Positions 11,260 to 24,299 of a stretch of 64,000 nt of DNA are shown here, in pieces. The translations under genes were made by a program, and so were the position numbers. The stretch spans positions 90,380,912 through 90,444,911 of the forward strand of contig NC_088171.1 in NCBI RefSeq assembly GCF_028769735.1, read 5' to 3'. Under the pieces are notes generated by a model. The model searched no databases. It had not been told where the DNA came from and saw only the letters and a program-made list of their open reading frames with translations. Positions within the stretch are counted from its first letter, which is position 1, and the number at the start of each line of letters is the position of its first letter. This stretch comes from Zonotrichia leucophrys gambelii. Lineage: Eukaryota > Chordata > Aves > Passeriformes > Passerellidae.

Positions 11260-13105
11260 TAAGCTTTCCCACTAAACTGGGATGAAAGTTTTCTTGGCAT
11301 ACTGAGAGGTTTCCAGCCATTCCTGGAGAAACCCCTCAGTGGGTGGCTTTGATGGAGGACTTCAAGCCCTGGAGTCAGGGAATACAGGTATGTATCTCCC
11401 AATAGCCCCTGCTGCCACCAGCCACCTGACAGACCATACTCCATACCCTGTCGTACCTTAAAAGCCCTTGGAAGAAATCCACCCCCAGGACTGTCCCCTC
11501 GAGTTGCTGTGTGTCACATCTGTGACCACTGAGGGGCCCTGGGGCAGTCATGGGTGTAAGGAAGAGAAGGGGGCTTGTTGCCAGCTCTCATTGGAGCATG
11601 AAGGACTTTACAATGACTTTCTGATGAAAGAGGATTTCCCCAGAGCTCAGTCAAGCTTGGGAAAGATTTTCACAAGCCTGCCCTCTAAACTAAATCTTTC
11701 CACAAAGACTTGATAAGAAGCACCCAAACCAACCGCACCCCTGGTAATCTGCAGTAGACAATCCACTCCTTGCTGGAAAAGGGATTCCAGCTCCTTTGCC
11801 TGCCAAGGCCTGACAAGCTGAAAGGGGAAAACCTGTAGGATGAAGGATGTGGAGAGGCAGGGCACGAAATGAATGTATGAGGAGAAAAAATGAATGCATG
11901 AGGTAACAAAATAATTTTGCTCTGAGGTCACCAGGGGGCCAGATCCATTGGAGGCTGAGATGACATTGAAGAGGAGATGGTGAGGGACCAGCCAGAAGTG
12001 CAGCCACTGCCTGAGTGCATGGCTCTGGATGAGATTCCCTCCAGAAAGAAGCAACAAACTTCCTGCAGAAGGGACAAATTAATTGTTTCCTTTCTTCTGC
12101 CGACCTGGAAGGCATCTGTAGTTCACAACCTTGCCTAGCCTGGTCTCAGTGTCTTGAGGCAGTGAAAGGTGGCTTAGACACCTGCCAGTGATTAGCTGGG
12201 TTGGAGGGCACTGAGCTGTCCTGAAGGCAGGACACAGGCATCAGCCTTTGCAGCCTGGACATCATCTCCTGGTGGTCAAAAATGCCATTCATGTAATAAC
12301 TTTTTTTTGATCTGAAGTGCTTCTGCCCTCCTCTGTAGAGCAAAGAAGTGGATCTCTTCTATATCAACTGTCAAAGAATCTGGGTGGAGAGGACCTGACT
12401 TTCTTTCCAATATTGCAAAATTACTTTGGCTTCATTAGGCATAGGTCTCCAGTCTCCTCCCTGCTTGTCCCCATCTCCTTCTTGTGACACAGGAGCAGGA
12501 AAGCTTCTGACCAAAAGAAAGTGACACCAAACTTGACTGAAAATTCCTGCAACATATAGGGGACAGGTGTTTCCCCAGACTGCCCAGAGGCTGATTCAAG
12601 AGAGCAGACTGTAATCAGGCCTCCAGAGAAAGCAGTGTGACATGTAAAAGCTTAAGCTCTAGGAGCATAGGCAAAGGCAGAAGGATGCTTTGAAAGTGGG
12701 TTATACACCATGGAAAGCTGCAAAGAGTGCAGATGGCAAGGAGTAACCAGGCCATAGCACTCTGGGATTCTCCTTTGTTGCTGCCATGGGATAGCAGGTG
12801 GTTTGGGATAGCAGGTGGTTTATTTCCAGCCTGGAGACTCGTGTTTCCAGTGGGGGCTAAGAAGTGGTAGCCATCACCTTGGAGAAGATGAGAGCTCAGA
12901 GTACTTGTTTTGACTAGGCCAAATAAGGACATTTTTGCAGGAATATGGGAGAAAGAGAAACTGGAGAGAAATCAGCCTGGCCCCACAAAAACACAGGCCC
13001 TGTGTGCATCCTTCTGTCCTCCTCAGCAGCAGGCAGCAGGCTTCCAACTATGGCCAACTCTTCCCTGCAACCAAAACATTTGTATAGAAAAACTGGAGAA
13101 AATTT
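11260..13105. other. GC-richer block of unknown origin, upstream of a CR1 segment
   Basis: Base composition changes sharply from the AT-rich DNA on the left to GC-richer DNA with many CAGG, CCTG and GGAG words. Minus-strand frames of 141 codons (11690-12115, true ATG start) and 136 codons (11647-12057) overlap in different phases, as expected by chance in GC-rich DNA. I see no reverse transcriptase, gag or zinc-finger pattern. The block may be the 5' body of the plus-strand CR1 that follows, an old endogenous retrovirus interior, or a decayed pseudogene; I could not match it to any of these. Confidence 0.4.
12788..12821. repeat. perfect 17-bp tandem duplication
   Basis: The unit GGGATAGCAGGTGGTTT occurs twice head to tail, at 12788-12804 and 12805-12821, with no mismatch. 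Identity suggests a recent slippage or repair duplication inside otherwise old sequence. Confidence 0.9.
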
Positions 13106-13665
13106 TGCAGTAGAGGTTGTTCATGAGCTGAGCAGGGGAGGTCCAGACCAAAGGAATTCTCTGTCCCCCTTTGCTCAGCTCTTCATTTCAGGAGAGAAAC
13201 CTGGAGTGCTGTGTCCATTTTGTGCTCCCCAGGCAGTGTAAGTCAGGCAGTGACTTTCCAGAGAGAGTCCATCAGAGGGCCACCAGGCTGAGCAGGGACT
13301 GGGGTGCAGAACCCCTGCAGAAAAGTTTAGATCTTTGTTTATCAGTACGAAGAGCACGTGAAAGGGAGATCTTACTGCTGTCTCCATCTCCCCGGGAGGA
13401 TGTCAAAAGCCAGACCCAGGTCCTAGCCACAGCTGCACAGTGACAGGATAGAGAGCAATGGATGGAAGGTACAACTTTTAGACATCATGAAGACTCTTCT
13501 CCACAAAGGTTTTCAAACATGTGCATGAATTTCTTGAATTTTCTGTGGAGATATCCAAAACTATGCCAGACACATCCCTGAGCAGCCCAATTTCACACGG
13601 CCTTGCAGGATCAGATCACCTCCAGAGGTTCTTTCAAATCCATTATCACATGGCTCTACGAAATA
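13106..13665 (+). mobile_element. CR1 LINE, 5'-truncated 3' segment
   Basis: This run follows the 3' part of an avian CR1 in order. ACCTGGAGTGCTGTGTCC is followed by a GTGCTCCCC block near 13199-13232. GAGAGAGTCCATCAGAGGGCC at 13260-13280 is followed by a GACTGG block. GTGACAGGATAGAGAGCAATGG lies near 13440. The 3'-UTR words GATCACCTCCAGAGG and TTCTTTCAAATCC follow near 13613-13643. In CR1 these encode the end of ORF2 (reverse transcriptase, C-terminal region) and the short 3' UTR. The copy has indels and stops throughout, so it is an old, inactive fragment. Its left edge is uncertain and may extend into the GC-rich block. Confidence 0.75.
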
Positions 13666-16600
13666 CATTGGAGTAGTTGTCACAGTGCCAGAATTGGATA
13701 CATAAAAAGCAGGAGTGGATGGTAGTGGCTAAATTATCCTTTCTACCTTACAAGCAGTGGGTGACTCTGCCTAGTGTTTATTTAATCACGGCTGTGGTCA
13801 AGAGTGCTGTGCAAATTATCTACCTTTTTTTTTTTTAAGTGGTAGTATATTGATTGTTTTACCTCCTTAGGAAGCACTGTTATAAAAATCTTTATACTCC
13901 CGCAAGTCCTTTAGTAAAGAGGATAAAAATCAAATTTCACAGCTGTGCTAACATTAGGCCCTGACCATTTTCAGTACATATTAAATAAAAAATGCTAAAA
14001 TAACATTAAAAGCCTAATTTAAGCTGACAAAGGGAAAGAAATCAGAATTTGGATGAAGAAAAGATGAAAAGAAAAGTAACCTCTCTCTAGATATCTACAC
14101 ATCAACTTTCTAAAGTTTTTTTAATAAGATTTATATTTCTTTTGGAGAAAGTCAAATGTCCCTGGGACTATTAGGGAACAAATAACATGGGATCTTTTCC
14201 AAAATAATCTATTGTAATTCAGGATTTTCATAAATGTTAAAATATTAAATATAAATACTAATTTTTAACATATCATATTAAGGATATTCAGTTTTTATGT
14301 TCCAGTTAAATCCTTTGGATTTCTTATGTTGGAAATATTGCATAATAAAAAACTTAGAATAATAAGTGCAGCTAAAAGCACTTTTACAAAAGCACTTAAA
14401 GGATATTCAGAGCAACTTCTTAAATGCAAACAGATCACAGTCATTGTTTATTTTGGGGAGAGAAGTAGATCAGGAAGTTCAGCTAGTTCAAGTGTATTTT
14501 TAGAGAAAGACAAACTTTCAGAACTTCTTGTGTCAATATATCAGTGAGAGTTACAGGGGCATCCCATGTCTAGATTGCAGAAAAATTAGAACAAGAATGA
14601 ATAATTGTAAAAATTGCATAATTTTTGTGCATGGATGTATAATTTCTGCCTTCTAATCAGCTTTGAATAGACCTGCACTTGCTGCACCAATGTTCTTTGT
14701 TTTGTATTAGATGGATATTCTGTAGATTTAGTGGAAAAGGTGGTGCAACTATTTCCTGTCTTATTGTGCACTACAGATGTACACGCATTGCGAGGTGGCT
14801 TAAAATTCCTTTTGAAGCTTACTTTTGCATTGAAAAGCATTTACAGTAATGGTGCGCACCATCCATGGTTACATACACTGAAGCTTTGGAATAGGGTGTG
14901 CTAGGGAACAGATGAGGCTTGGTCTGAGGTCGCCAGGTACAAACATCTGTTGAGTGGTCACTGGTGTGCTGCACCGCTGGATTTGCTCAGACACGTAGGA
15001 TCTGGAAGAGGAAGCCAGGGTCTGAAGTGTCAGCCTCTGTTATCACAGGGTGAGTGACCTTTCAAAATGTATGATAAATCAAACTCTTCTAACTATTTTT
15101 CAATGCAACATTGTCTCAGATTTCCTCAGCTGATAGCAGATAGTCTACCTTTACTGTGTCTTTTAGTCTTGTGGATGTAGATTTTCCTGCAAGAAAACAC
15201 CTATTTTTTTTTTTCAAAAGGGGCAGACAGCTTTTAACCAAGCAGAAAAAAAGTAACTGTTAGCTTTATCTTTAAAAATACCTTCTGTAACATATTAATG
15301 TGTGGTATACCTACACTTAACATGGAAACTATCCATATTGGAAGAAAATGATACCAAAGATAAAATCTCAGCATAAAGCTAAAAAATTCTCCAACATTCT
15401 ATTTTAAATGGTTCACCCACAGTCAATCAAGTGAAATCAATGGATTTTTCTTATTATCCAACATAGGCCATAGAAAAAATTGATTGTAAAAGGTAGAAAA
15501 AAGGTACTGAAGTAAAAAATAAGAAAACCAAAAACAAACCAACAAACTATGAACTAGGAAAAAACAATCCCTCTCCTGCTCATCTGCTACTTGCCCTTGA
15601 AGGCCGATGTTCTGCTTGAAAATCGTTTTGCCACCTAGAAGAGGTCACCTGATGTCAGCCCCTCTCTAATGACTCTCATGGTGTTATCACAAGTTTCCTG
15701 TCTGTGCACACCAACAAGTAGCATGCCAGTGCCAGCTCTCACAGCTGCAAGGACAAGCATTGGTTTAGAACATCAACAGAGATTTTGGCCACAACTCCGA
15801 TGTCTCCAGCTAGTTTGTGCATTGTGTTTTCCTTTGGCCATGTTATGGTCATTGTAGTATGAGATGTTGATCCATGTCAGACAATCCAGAGCCATTTGGA
15901 GGTGATCTGGAAAGCCTTTGCTTCTGAGTTTGATAGTGTGTGAATGACTTAGAGATAATTTTTTTAACAATTAAAAACCAAATCAGAAAAAACAACAAAT
16001 AAAAATGACCCCAGGCACCCAAACAATAGGTGACATGTATATATGAATTACTAGATATATAAGTTTATTCAGAGGGGAAAATAAATTAATTATGTAAAGT
16101 TTTTTAATAGACATATTCAATAAAATAATGTGTTGCTTGTCTACTACAGTAAAATGTCTGAAAATTATTTATACTGGCATGACATGAGAGCTATGACAAT
16201 TGTTTTTTGGGTTTTTTTAATCCCCCTTCCCAATACCCCACCCCTGCGAAAGTTTAACAAGACCAAACAATCAAAAAAGGTAAATCTACACAACAAAGTC
16301 TTGGCTGTTTTGAAGTTGTCCATAAAAGCATACCTTGTGTGGTCTGATACATAGTTCAGGATGTAGTTTTCAAAAATGTCAAGCATACACATGACTTATA
16401 AGCACACATCGCTTTTCAGTTTTGACAATTTTAGATTAATCACCCAAAGGCCAGAAGAGCAAAGAACATTCATACCCAGTAGAAATGTATTTTGCAGTAA
16501 ATTTAGCTTATGAATGAAAACCTGCTGAAACTACGTTCTTATAACCAAAGTGCTCATCCTTTCTTGGCAATAAGCCAGTTCTGTTTTATGGAAAACATAC

Positions 16601-19600
16601 ATATCTATTTAATAAGCTTCCTTCTCTACATTAGTACATTGCTACATTAAATCACTGTTTTTTCATGCACAGATGTTACCACTCTTTGTCTTGTACCAAA
16701 GATGATCTTAATACACATAGCATAACATTGGCTTTGATGAAAACCTGTCTAGCAGAAGATATCACTTGGTCATCCTACAAGAAGAATAATGTTTTTATAG
16801 CTTTGTATCATTGTTTTTCAGGGGATTCATCTCTCTTTCCTTCCATTCTCCATACTCTCTTCAGTGTGTCTATAGCCACTGTATGCTTCACGTGGTTTTC
16901 GTGCATAATGATTCTATAGAGAAAAATACAAAATTAGGAATAAGCACCTATACAATTGTAGTCTAGGAAATTCTTGCTGTAACCATTGCTTACCTCCTCA
17001 TTTTACAAAACTTTAGTGCAAGGCAGCAGATTTTTGTTTTAGATAAAAGTCACCTAATTGCATTCCTTGGTTTGAGAAAAATAAACTTACAAAAAACTCA
17101 TCTGTCTTGACTACAAAGTGAGTTTACAAAAGAACTTTAGTACAGAAAAAATACTGGACTGGGTTCTGAATAGTTTTCTTCTTGCAATATTTATATAAAC
17201 TACTTTTAAAAGCATAGGGACTGTTTTCCCTCTTCATACGTTTATAGCATAAATATCGTCAATGGAGGTAGGAATGATATGCATGTTTGGACAATAAACC
17301 ATTTAAAGACTATGACTGAAACATACAGAACTAGGAAAAGAACCCCTTAAAGCAGAAATGCACCAATAATTAAAGAAGCAATACAGAGTGCTTTATGAGC
17401 ATATTGCTAGTTCACATTTTTAGTATATTAATGGAGACAGAGGTGTAGTGACTAACTTTTGATGATCTCACAGTGAGCCATATCATGCAATGTTAGCAAT
17501 ATCAGTTTAAAATTTTTATATATGAGGATATCTAAAGAAAAAAAAAATAAGGAAGGCCTCTTGAATAGTCTTCAGACAATGCCAAATTGAATTAAACCTA
17601 CTACACTCACAAAGTTTTTTTGTAGGGACTTGTATGTTTGTTTAAATTAAGCTATTGTTCTAACAAAGATACACATGGTTTGATTGCTTTTTTTTGTGGC
17701 AGGTTCCTTTATCTATATCTACAGAGGGCAGAACACTAGAATTTAATATTAAGGTGAACAAATGCATTTAGTTCAGCTGAATATTCCATCTCTATAGTGA
17801 TAAATACCTTTTACAGGTTAGACATTTCTATTAAGGCTTACTGAAATCAAAGGAATTTGCTTTTGAAAAATTCTGAATTAAAGAGTAAGCAGGTTAGCCA
17901 ATTTCTTGAGTATTCTGTAGTGACATCTGTTTAACAGTGACACTGTAGCTTATTAGCTAAGTGTTGCTGCCTTTAAATAAAAAAAAGTTGGAAAATTTCT
18001 ACATTCAATGTTCACACTGCTAAATCCTGAGCACTGATAAAATAAGCAAATTTCCTATGTTTAGTCTGTACTAAGCATGATGGGCTCCTCCAGAACGAAC
18101 AGGGTTAAAGCTTTCAAGCTGTTTGTGTGAGGCAGTCAGAGAGGCCAAACCTGAGGGGAAACAAGCTGGAATGCAGAGTGGTGCTGGTGACAGTTGTGTG
18201 GCATGATCAGCACATGGCAGGATGAGGCTTACAGCTTAGTCTTGTGAGAACTAAATGAAATATAAAATTCCACCCAGAAAACCTCCATAGTGTTATCCAG
18301 TGCATTGACCCTGGAAAATTCATAGACTGTCTTATAGTACCTTTGGTCTAGATCACATATAAGTTTTACCCTTTCAGTTATGCTCTTAGCTATTGAACTC
18401 TAGATCTTTCAGTCACGTGTCAAAATAAATACTGTCTGACAGCTAAAGAATACCTTTATCATTCCCCGTTGCTCACCGACTTCATAGAAGCATACCTTTA
18501 GTCTTCACAAGAAAAAAGGAGGCTGTGATCTCAATATTTCAACACTTTTATTTACCTTATCTGTAATATAATTAATAGATGACTGCATAAAGATCAAGGT
18601 GGCTATCAAAGAAAATGAGACAGCTTCATATGAAACTTGCTCTTTTGAATCAGTCTAGGACTCTATCAAAGCATGTGTGATAATTTCATGTAAATCCCGG
18701 TGTTCTGAATCTGTATCTTTTAACCTGTACATACCATTTTTAACACACTACATTTCAAAGACATTCAAAGCTGATCTAATTTGTATTACAGAATTACATT
18801 ATAATCTGCAAGCAGCACATCATACTGATTTCTTAAAATTAATGTGGAAGCTCATTATAAAGACATCTACAGAGGGCTCATGTAGTCTTTCTCAAAAATA
18901 CTGTGACTTAAACCAACCACATATTCTATTTAAAGTACACCTTTTTCTAGCCAGTCACATCTTTCTCTGAAGTCTGGATTTTGAAATTTTGTATTTTGAG
19001 CACAAACCCAATATCAAAATATTCAATACCATCCAGGGTTGCCATTTGTAAACTACCCTGAATGTTTGATGTTGAAATAAAAAAAAATGTTTTCAATTTT
19101 TGATTTATTAGATGATAAATTAAGGAGATTGTTCATCATGGTGCAAATAAATGCAAATGATGGATTGAAGCAAGAAGCAGTATTTCTAAATAGGCCTGCA
19201 TTTTTGCTACCTTGTTTATGACAGACCTAAATTGACTTTTAAAAGTGAACTTAACATTATAAATTCAATAAACAGACTTCAAAAAAGGGTCCTGTAATTC
19301 TTGTCATGACAAAACAGCAGACACTTGTTTACCAGAGAACCATTCTAAATGGGCTACAGCCAGGATTTGCCCTTTTACCATGTTCCAGGACAAACCACTT
19401 TTTGGAAAAACACAGCAAAAGTAGTGTAGGTTTACAGACCAATCTATTCAGACAGATTATAAATTGTAAACTGACCACTCTCTAAGTCTGTTTTTAAATT
19501 AATACTGAGTCATTACACTTGAGAACTCTCCCATGCCAACATTGCTTTCCTCACTAACCTCCTGTCCGCCCAAATAAGCAAATTACATAGGCCTATTTTT

Positions 19601-22600
19601 ATTCTCTTTTCCAGATTAGCAAGAACTGAACAACATTGTCCAAGATAATAATACCAAACAGAAACTAAATATGAAATATGCACCAAGTAGATAGCTGACC
19701 TGCATTAAGGTTCATCAAATGATGAAAAGAGAATAGAAAAAAAAGTAAAAAAGAGGAACGTGGTCTTCTCTGGAAAGACCTTGGCCCTTAAAACTGGTTT
19801 GATATGCTGAATACTGCAACAGAAGAAGCTGAATTATAGTTAGGAGTCTTTAATTCATGGCGATGTCTAAAACTGCAGTCAGATAATTTGAGCAACAGAA
19901 AAGTCCAAGACAGCTGGATCATACTTCATGCCCATGTTGCTTTCTGGTGGAGTGGTATGAAACCAGGTCTTCATATCCTTGCTCTAGCTGACAGAATCAC
20001 TATGTGTTCTTTCAAGAATATGTCTTCAAAAAGGGACAAAGGGAGCTGATCCTATTCCTACTTACCAAATAACTTCCATATAGATTGGTGGGAGTCATAA
20101 AGCCCTAAAAAGAATCAAAATTTACAAGCCTATATAACTTGTATTAGCTACACTTAAAGGAAGACTTGAAAGTCTAAAAACATACCAAGCAGACCTTTTG
20201 TTTAGAACATACAGGACAAAGGACTAGAAGAAACATTTTCCAGTTAACTCCACAGATATAGCTGTGCTGGTCTCAGAAGAGAGAGAGGATCTTCAGAGGA
20301 TCTACCAGCCTAACTAGTGGTGAGCATAACACTCAACTTTACAGCAAGGCAGAGCTGTGAGGTTCAGAGATCATGACTGCCTAGTAGCTGTCAGACAATC
20401 CAGAAAAATCAGTGTCTGAATAGAGGAAAGCCCACAGAAAGCAGATGAATTAGAAAGCCTGATGCACTGTATATTTTAAGGTCATCTTTCTACTTCATCC
20501 ATTTGAAGGGTGTTTGACTACTGTTTTTTCTGTGAAAGCATCAGCATCTTGAGTTCCTACTATCAAGCATCTAGATGTTTTAGACTGATTTGGAACTGGC
20601 AGAGGTTAGATTTAGAGCAAGGCATTAGATGAGGAGTATTCATTTTCAAGGTGACGGAAATAAGGACTATACAAAGCACAGACACATGATAACACTTTTC
20701 CTGAATCTCATACAGGCAATCACAGCGGAGATTTTAGATTGTTTTGTTCATCACTTCCAATAAAATTGGCCCAAAGTTCTTGGAGATCATGACCACATAA
20801 CTGAGGATGACATTTCACCCATTATCCATAACTGGAAGAATGTGCATGCCAAGGAAAAATCTTGGTATCTTAATTCTAGAGAAGGCATTAGCAGTTGCAT
20901 AGATCAAAAAATGTGAAAGCTTCCTGTTCCATCAAGGGACCCTATCAATAATACACTCTCTACACTAAAACATGATCATCCTGGGATATATATTAATTTT
21001 GGCTTGAAAGAATGATAACTCAATGTAGTATAGAAACAAACCTGTTACAGTGAAAATATTTTCCACCCCTTGACAAAAACTATTTAATAATTTTAATGAC
21101 TCTTTTAAACAAGCAGAAAATTAAGGACTGATTCCACTATCTGGATGCCATGAAATCTGCTGGTCTTTCTTAAGAGCTCTTTAAAAAAAATCCCTGAAAC
21201 AGAAATTCCTGTTTCACCTCTTCCCCAGAGAAAAAGAATCCAAACAAAAAAAGATCCCTGCTAAAAACAAGCGCTGACCTGAAGCAACTAGTGATGTTTC
21301 AGCTCTGAGTGCATGCCTTATTTTTCAGGAAATAACTTAAATCCAGTACAGATTACAGCTATGAAATAAAAAGCAGATCCACATCTGGCTGTCACATCTG
21401 TGCAAAGCAAAGCTTACTTTGTTTAGCCTGTCTGATTTATGGGTGTATCTAAATCATCTCAAGTGTATTTCACTTCTCATTTGCATAAAGAAAGCAATAA
21501 CATTGTTTCATTTTTAATTGCTATAATGTGCAAACAGACTTTGGCCCATGCCATTTCACTGCAGTATTTTTGAAGGATATCTAAGCCAAGAGGAAAAGTT
21601 ACACAAATATGTTTCCCAAATTTCAAAACAAAACACAAATATTGTACATTAGCACAATTTATAAAATCTACAGCTATTGCAAAATATAAAATTAGATATT
21701 CTACTATATAATACAAAATATATGTATTTTAAAAATTTTAGACATCTTAAAATTATTAAGTCAAATTAGGGAAAACTGCTGCCTCATTTTTATTAGAACA
21801 AGCTTTGGTCAGATTTTCATCCTCGTAAATTACTTATGTGGATTAATAGGTTCAGGGTAAGGTAATGAACCCACTAAATTACAGTCCTTCAAATTAAGCT
21901 ACCAATCAAATGCAATGAAAATTTTAAAAATATTTTTTGGTTTTGCAGTGTTGAATGTGGAAATAAAATTAAAAGATTATAATTTAAAATTCCACTTGAA
22001 ACATTTTTTAAAAATTGCTAAGCTTTTCTTCAGATTATACTTTTATTGATACTGCCTATTTTCATACTCCATCAAATATATAGCATTCATGAAAACCGCA
22101 TTTAATATTTTTAGGTACATGTTATGAGTAATAATTTTAAATATGACAAGAAGACGCTTCTATAGCTCGGATGTATTACTGAGTTTAACTCAAGGTTTGC
22201 AAAAATCCAGATATATCTCATATATCTCACAGTGAGTTGGTTTTTTTTTTACTGTTACGGATTTAGTTGCATAGATGTTAGTATAGAAAACTAAGTTTTT
22301 ACATTGTAAACAATTACTCATTTGGTCAAATTTGCACACATAGCCTGCTTCAAAAAATAATGAACATGCCCAGCCAGATTTACACAAATGTTACAGTCCT
22401 TTCTTAAGCAGCATGGAAGGTGAAAATAAGCACAGTGGATTAGGTTCATTAACTTGTCTACTAAAGCTGAGTATGTAGATGCATAAAGCCAAATAACTTT
22501 ATCCAGAATAAATGTATTAATAATTTAACCCTTTTATAAGGAAAAAAAAATCTGAAACAAAGTGTAAAGACCAAGAGAAGGAGTCACAAACAAAGCTTGA

Positions 22601-24290
22601 CAAAAAGAAAATAGCCATTTAGAATTTTGCAGAAATTCAATTTGCATATTACAAAGGGGATAGAGAAAAACATAGGAGAAAAACAACATAAAGTTCAGAC
22701 ATCAATAGATACAGTAAATGCTTCAACACACTTAAAAGAACGAAATTGTAAGTGAAATACAAAAACCTATGAAATGTGCTGATAGGTATTTGTCTAAGAT
22801 AATCACTGTCTGTAATGGGAATATGCTAAGAATTATTTTAAAGCAAACTTTATAGTTTGGAGGTTAGATCAACACCAACTTTAGATGTCATAAATTGTTA
22901 TTTCTTTGAAGAAATAGTATAACATCATAGTTATTCAAACAGACAATCTGCACAGTGAAAAAACCCTTGGATTAGTACAATGGCATTTACAGCACAAATC
23001 CCATATTTAGCAATACTTTAAAAAATTTTAAAGACATTTTCTCATATATTATGAGACAAAAGTCATGTACACTATATGGTTTTGTGATGTGTTCTCTAGG
23101 AAAAGGCCCACAACATTTACATATTTGTTTTATTCACACTGCAAATACATTCTACCGTGAGCCTTGTTTCTGTGATGCTGTGATGTTGATTTCATTCCCT
23201 CCACGCTCCAGCAAAACTATATTGAAAGAATATATTTTAAAGTGCTAACCACATAGCAAAACTGCTCCAATAATTTGAAAGTATGTGGAAAGTTTTGAAA
23301 AAACATTCACATAAAATAATTAAGTTTAAGAGAATCAAACCCCATAAAGTCACTTCATACAATATGTTCTTCATGTCAGTTGTTGTTGTCTTTAGCTCAC
23401 ATTAAAGACATGGAATGTTTGACAATAGCCATGAATGACATTTGGACTGGATTAAAACTGTGTTGGCTTACAAAATCAGATTCAGACTGGAAAGACAAGA
23501 TACAGGTTATGTAACTCAGAAATGACAAACAATTTCTAGTGTGATACAGTTGTCGTACTCAGTTCTATTCGCAAGTGCTGGTAACTGCAAATTAGTAGAA
23601 CATTTTTCCAGCTACAAAGACATTTTACATAAAGAAACACTTAAAATAATAATACCCCCAAACCTCAAAACACTCAAATCATTACCTGTTTAAAATAGCC
23701 CTCAAAGAGTTCAACTTTTAGGATGTTTATTGAGGAAAACTGTAAGCACTGAAAATTAGGGTGAGAAAAAATAATTTTCCTTGAAATTTCAAATACAATA
23801 TATCTATATTGAAAACGTGTATTTACATTTCTTCAGAGATTTCAAAAATCAAAAAAGAAAGCAGGGAGAATAAATTACATCTACCTTCAAACTGTGAGCC
23901 CTCTGGTGAAAGAACTATTCATTCTTCTCTTCTAATATAATATTTAACACAGTGAGGCTTTGGTTTTGGTTAGTTTCTGGCAATAATACAGTAAACAAGA
24001 TTAAATTGAAATAACAAGAGCAATTCAGAGGTTTTGGTTCACTTTGTTTTGGAAGAGACAGGAAGGTTCCTGTTCAGAAGATTAGTGATTACAGTGTAAT
24101 TCCAGGAGAGCACTTAAGCACCACTTAATCTGGGGGACTTTGGGGAAACCTTCATGTTACACAGACCTAGTATTCACTTTTTGCAGAGTGGTGAATTACA
24201 TCCAGTCCTCTCAGAAAGTTCTTCCACCTTGAATTGTTTTTGTCTTTCTCTTTTGCCCTTCCCTCAGCAGTAAGGCAGGTAGATATACAA
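13666..24290. other. AT-rich non-coding DNA, no gene or repeat family recognised
   Basis: About 10.6 kb with only short chance frames (97 codons or fewer) and scattered poly-A and poly-T runs. 13740-14030 and 18070-18250 have a more complex, less decayed look than their surroundings. 19000-23900 is uniformly AT-rich. No promoter, CpG island, tRNA or snRNA pattern was seen. Old repeats could be hidden below what can be recognised by eye. Confidence 0.5.
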
Positions 24291-24299
24291 GGAAAATGA

